A stretch of 64,000 nucleotides of DNA from Rhodovulum marinum (GTDB taxonomy: Bacteria > Pseudomonadota > Alphaproteobacteria > Rhodobacterales > Rhodobacteraceae): positions 14,923 to 78,922 of the forward strand of contig NZ_SLXP01000010.1 of the NCBI RefSeq assembly GCF_004343075.1, in the 5' to 3' direction. Positions within the stretch are counted from its first letter, which is position 1. Each line of letters begins with the position of its first letter. The notes under the pieces are model-generated. The model saw only the letters and a program-made list of their open reading frames with translations, was not told the origin of the DNA and did no database searches. Made by a program: the position numbers and the translations under genes. This document shows positions 61,440 to 64,000 of this stretch, in pieces.

Positions 61440-62921
61440 ATGATCGAAAGAACGGCATTCTACATTGGCGGTGCATGGGTTTCGCCCAAGGACGCAACAC
61501 GGGTCGAGGTGATCGACCCCTCGACCGAGGAACCCTTCGCGGTGATCTCGCTGGGCGGACAGGCCGACACCGATGCGGCCGTCGCCGCCGCCCGCGCGGC
61601 CCAACCCGGCTGGGCCGCGACGTCCAAGGCAGAACGGATGGACCTGCTGACCCGCATTCTGCAACTCTACAAAGCCCGCGCCGAGGACCTGGCCAAGGCC
61701 ATGAGCCGCGAGATGGGCGCGCCCATCGACCTGGCCCGCACCGCGCAGGTCGGCGCGGGCGCCTGGCACATCAAGGGCTTCCTCCACGCGCTGGAAATGT
61801 TCGAGTTCGACCGCCCGCTGGGCAGCCACGCCCCCGACGATCGCATCCTGATGGACCCGGTGGGCGTCGTGGCGATGATCACGCCGTGGAACTGGCCGAT
61901 GAACCAGATCACGCTCAAGGTGATCCCGGCGCTGGCCACCGGCTGCACGATGGTGCTGAAACCTTCGGAAATCGCGCCCCTTTCCGCGATGGTCTTCGCC
62001 GAGATCCTGCACGAGGCAGGCGTGCCGCCGGGCGTCTTCAACCTCGTGAACGGTGACGGGCCGGGCGTGGGCACGCAGCTGTCGGGTCACCCGGATATCG
62101 ACATGGTGTCGTTCACCGGGTCCACCCGCGCCGGCATCGCGATTTCCAAGACGGCGGCGGATACACTGAAACGGGTCCACCTGGAGCTGGGTGGCAAGGG
62201 CGCGAACCTGGTCTTCGCCGATGCCGACGACAAGGCGGTCAAGCGCGGCGTTCTGCATTGCTTCCAGAACACCGGCCAATCCTGTAACGCGCCCACCCGG
62301 ATGCTGGTGGAACGCTCGGTCTACGACGCGGCCGTGGAAACCGCCCGCGCCGTCGCCGAGAAGATGGAAGTCGGCCCTTCCGACAAGGAGGGCCGCCATA
62401 TCGGCCCCGTGGTCAGCGCGGCGCAGTTCGACAAGGTTCAGGCGCTGATCCAGACGGGCATCGACGAGGGCGCGCGGCTGATCGCCGGCGGCCCGGGCCG
62501 CCCCGAGGGTTTCAACCGCGGGTATTTCGTCCGGCCCACGGTCTTTGCCGACGTGAAGAACGACATGACCATCGCGCGCGAGGAAATCTTCGGCCCGGTC
62601 CTGTCGATCATCCCCTTCGACACCGAGGACGAGGCCGTCGCGATCGCCAACGACACCGAGTACGGCCTGACCAATTACGTCCAGTCCGCCGACGGGGCGC
62701 GGCGCAACCGGCTGGCCCGGCGCCTGCGCTCGGGCATTGTCGAGATGAACGGCGCCTCGCGCGCAGCCGGCAGCCCCTTCGGCGGGGTCAAACGCTCGGG
62801 CAACGGACGCGAAGGCGGCATCTGGGGGCTGGAAGAGTTCTGCGAGGTCAAGGCCGTCAGCGGCTGGCACGCCGAGGAACCCTGCCAGCACCACGGCCAC
62901 GGCGCCTGCGACTGCTGCTGA
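61440..62921 (+). CDS. Aldehyde dehydrogenase with Cys/His-rich C-terminal tail
   Basis: 493 aa, ATG 61440 with GAGGGAGGACC upstream. Catalytic Cys282 in NTGQSCNAPT and the general base Glu in LELGGKGANLVF; NAD site TPWNWP and SFTGSTRAG. The C-terminus is EEPCQHHGHGACDCC, which is not part of the normal fold and looks like a metal-binding tail. Aldehyde substrate unknown. Divergent from the peroxiredoxin, sharing the ICE-like palindrome. Confidence 0.92.
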   Translation: MIERTAFYIGGAWVSPKDATRVEVIDPSTEEPFAVISLGGQADTDAAVAAARAAQPGWAATSKAERMDLLTRILQLYKARAEDLAKAMSREMGAPIDLARTAQVGAGAWHIKGFLHALEMFEFDRPLGSHAPDDRILMDPVGVVAMITPWNWPMNQITLKVIPALATGCTMVLKPSEIAPLSAMVFAEILHEAGVPPGVFNLVNGDGPGVGTQLSGHPDIDMVSFTGSTRAGIAISKTAADTLKRVHLELGGKGANLVFADADDKAVKRGVLHCFQNTGQSCNAPTRMLVERSVYDAAVETARAVAEKMEVGPSDKEGRHIGPVVSAAQFDKVQALIQTGIDEGARLIAGGPGRPEGFNRGYFVRPTVFADVKNDMTIAREEIFGPVLSIIPFDTEDEAVAIANDTEYGLTNYVQSADGARRNRLARRLRSGIVEMNGASRAAGSPFGGVKRSGNGREGGIWGLEEFCEVKAVSGWHAEEPCQHHGHGACDCC

Positions 62922-62934
62922 ACGATTGCGTCCG

Positions 62935-62993
62935 CCACTTCTTCTTGGTCCAAATACCCGACCGCCGCAGGCGGATCCGGCCCGCAGGGCCGG
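62935..62993 (-). repeat. Two-hairpin intergenic repeat, degenerate inverted copy C
   Basis: On the minus strand: CCGGCCC/GGGCCGG (62993-62977), CCGCC/GGCGG (62974-62962), then GGGTATTTGGACCAAGAAG (62960-62941). The two hairpins plus the PyATTT..CCAAGAA tail match copies A and B in layout but differ in stem sequence. It lies between the convergent aldehyde dehydrogenase and RluA-type genes. Confidence 0.6.
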
Positions 62994-62999
62994 ACCCCG

Positions 63000-63647
63000 T
63001 CAAAACGGGCAGGGTACGCGGAACGCCATGCCGCGCCCGCCGTCCGGGTGGCGCAGGCGCAATTCCTCGGCATGCAGCATCAGCCGCGGCGCATCGCGTG
63101 CCGGCCCCTCCGCATAGAAGGGGTCGCCGAGAATCGGGTGGCCGATCTCTTTCATGTGCACCCGCAATTGGTGGCTGCGCCCGGTCTTGGGGAACAGCCG
63201 CACACGGGTCGTGTCGCCCTCGTGGCGCAGCACGCGCCAGTCGGTGATCGCCGGTTTGCCATTGGCGTGGTCCACCATCTGGCGCGGACGGTTCGGCCAG
63301 TCGACGATCAGCGGCAGGTCGACCGTGCCGGTCTTTGGCTCGAGCCGGCCCCAAAGCCGCGCGACATAGGTCTTCCTGGTTTGCCGCTTCTCGAATTGGA
63401 GGCCCAGATGACGCTGTGCCTGCGGGGTCAGCGCGAACACCATCACCCCCGACGTGTCCCGGTCCAGCCGATGCACCAGCAGCGCCTCGGGGAATGCGGC
63501 CTGCACCCGCGCCAGCAGGCAGTCGGCCAGATGCGCGCCCTTGCCGGGTACCGACAAAAGGCCCGGCGGCTTGTTCGCCACCAGAAGTTCGTGGTCCTGG
63601 TGCACGATCTCCAGCGGCGTGTCGGGGGGCGCGTAGGTTTCGCTCAT
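63000..63647 (-). CDS. RluA-family RNA pseudouridine synthase
   Basis: 215 aa, the short RluA type. ALLVHRLDRDTSGVMVFA carries the catalytic Asp (HRLDRDTSG motif), and the second motif KTGRSHQLRVHMKEIGHPILGDPFY follows. No S4 domain, as in RluA. Target in 23S rRNA or tRNA unknown from the sequence. Confidence 0.93.
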   Translation of the reverse strand: MSETYAPPDTPLEIVHQDHELLVANKPPGLLSVPGKGAHLADCLLARVQAAFPEALLVHRLDRDTSGVMVFALTPQAQRHLGLQFEKRQTRKTYVARLWGRLEPKTGTVDLPLIVDWPNRPRQMVDHANGKPAITDWRVLRHEGDTTRVRLFPKTGRSHQLRVHMKEIGHPILGDPFYAEGPARDAPRLMLHAEELRLRHPDGGRGMAFRVPCPF

Positions 63648-63686
63648 GGCGTTGGCCGGTAGCGGGTTCGCGCCCGGTGCGCAAGG

Positions 63687-64000
63687 TCAGCTCAGCGCCG
63701 ACAGTCCCAGCAGCACACCGTAAAGGACGAAGCACAGCGCCAGCCCCTGCCGGAGCCGCCGGTTCAGGATCGCGCCCATCGCCCGCCCGCCAAGCCAGGC
63801 CCCAAGCGCGGTATAGCCGGCATAGGACAGCGTGGTCAGGGTCAAGGCGGTGGGCACGATCACCCACATCTGCCGGCCGATGGACACGCCCGGCTCGACG
63901 AATTGCGAAAAGGCGGCAAGGTAGCCGGCGAGGCTCTTGGCATTCACCGTGGCGATCAGGAAGGCGCGGCCATACAGTCCCCCCATCCCCGTCCCCGGCG
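63687..64000 (-). CDS. LysE/RhtB-type exporter, C-terminal part (cut by window end)
   Basis: At least 104 residues of a LysE-family translocator; the frame stays open to the window edge. AFLIATVNAKSLAGYLAAFSQFVEPG is the conserved N-P/A-K-x-x-x-F/Y-x-x-A-F-x-P/xQF motif of the fifth helix region, followed by two more hydrophobic segments and RRLRQGLALCFVLYGVLLGLSAL at the end. Gene continues beyond 64000. Confidence 0.75.
   Translation of the reverse strand, partial: PGTGMGGLYGRAFLIATVNAKSLAGYLAAFSQFVEPGVSIGRQMWVIVPTALTLTTLSYAGYTALGAWLGGRAMGAILNRRLRQGLALCFVLYGVLLGLSALS

Noticed and set aside
61317-62900. Upstream extension of the peroxiredoxin frame through the aldehyde dehydrogenase
   Set aside because: Conserved Prx sequence begins at LRINDIAPNF; upstream residues are antisense of the aldehyde dehydrogenase.

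Overview
The window is a gene-dense, high-GC, mobile-element-free piece of an alphaproteobacterial chromosome, most likely from the family Rhodobacteraceae (Roseobacter/Rhodobacter type). The evidence is the RpoE-ChrR pair beside the furan-fatty-acid-type operon (as in Rhodobacter sphaeroides), a BamF (DUF3035) lipoprotein, a MutL carrying the endonuclease motif, many ATGA/TGATG stop-start couplings, and a dispersed two-hairpin repeat ending in a PyATTT..CCAAGAA-type tail. I see no rRNA, tRNA, insertion sequence, prophage or CRISPR.

Layout. 232-9185 (minus): an eight-gene operon for uptake and CoA activation of an unidentified organic acid: AMP-dependent acyl-CoA ligase, LivG-, LivH-, small membrane protein, LivM-, periplasmic binding protein, LivF- and a PaaK-like ligase. 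9524-11715 (plus): two saccharopine dehydrogenases, read as lysine catabolism because dapB (diaminopimelate route) is also present. 12133-16718 (minus) and 16978-18194 (plus): the ufaD-ufaO-MFS-DUF3833-SDR operon divergent from rpoE-chrR (singlet-oxygen stress). 18198-29793 (minus): rmuC, mutL, two M16 peptidases, bamF, lspA, purH, a heparinase-like protein and rsmB. 29866-33594: sdh assembly factor, dapB, rbfA, a phosphodiester glycosidase and truB. 33800-35735 (minus): an FAD monooxygenase with two tiny partner genes. 36132-43071: thiolase, a soluble hybrid histidine kinase, yaaA and recQ. 43157-48047: yggT, thioesterase, MFS, mepA, phytase-like esterase and a queuosine-precursor transporter. 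48048-48302: a structured non-coding/short-peptide locus. 48303-53733: arfB and the serine genes serB, serC, serA. 53809-64000: phosphatase, DUF1643, a haloacetate-dehalogenase-like hydrolase, an acidic protein, rpsO, pnp, 1-Cys peroxiredoxin, aldehyde dehydrogenase, RluA-type synthase and the end of a LysE-type exporter.

Most genes are ordinary housekeeping or catabolic genes. The signal least explained by known features is at 48100-48267: an 18-nt match to the complement of the 16S rRNA 3' tail (one G.U position), placed directly on the start codon of an 18-codon ORF and followed by two hairpins, the last terminator-like. Other points of interest are an Irr/ICE-like palindrome between peroxiredoxin and an aldehyde dehydrogenase with a Cys/His tail, a three-copy two-hairpin repeat with compensatory changes, switch-like pairing between serC and serA, and a dehalogenase-like hydrolase whose catalytic acid is Glu instead of Asp.
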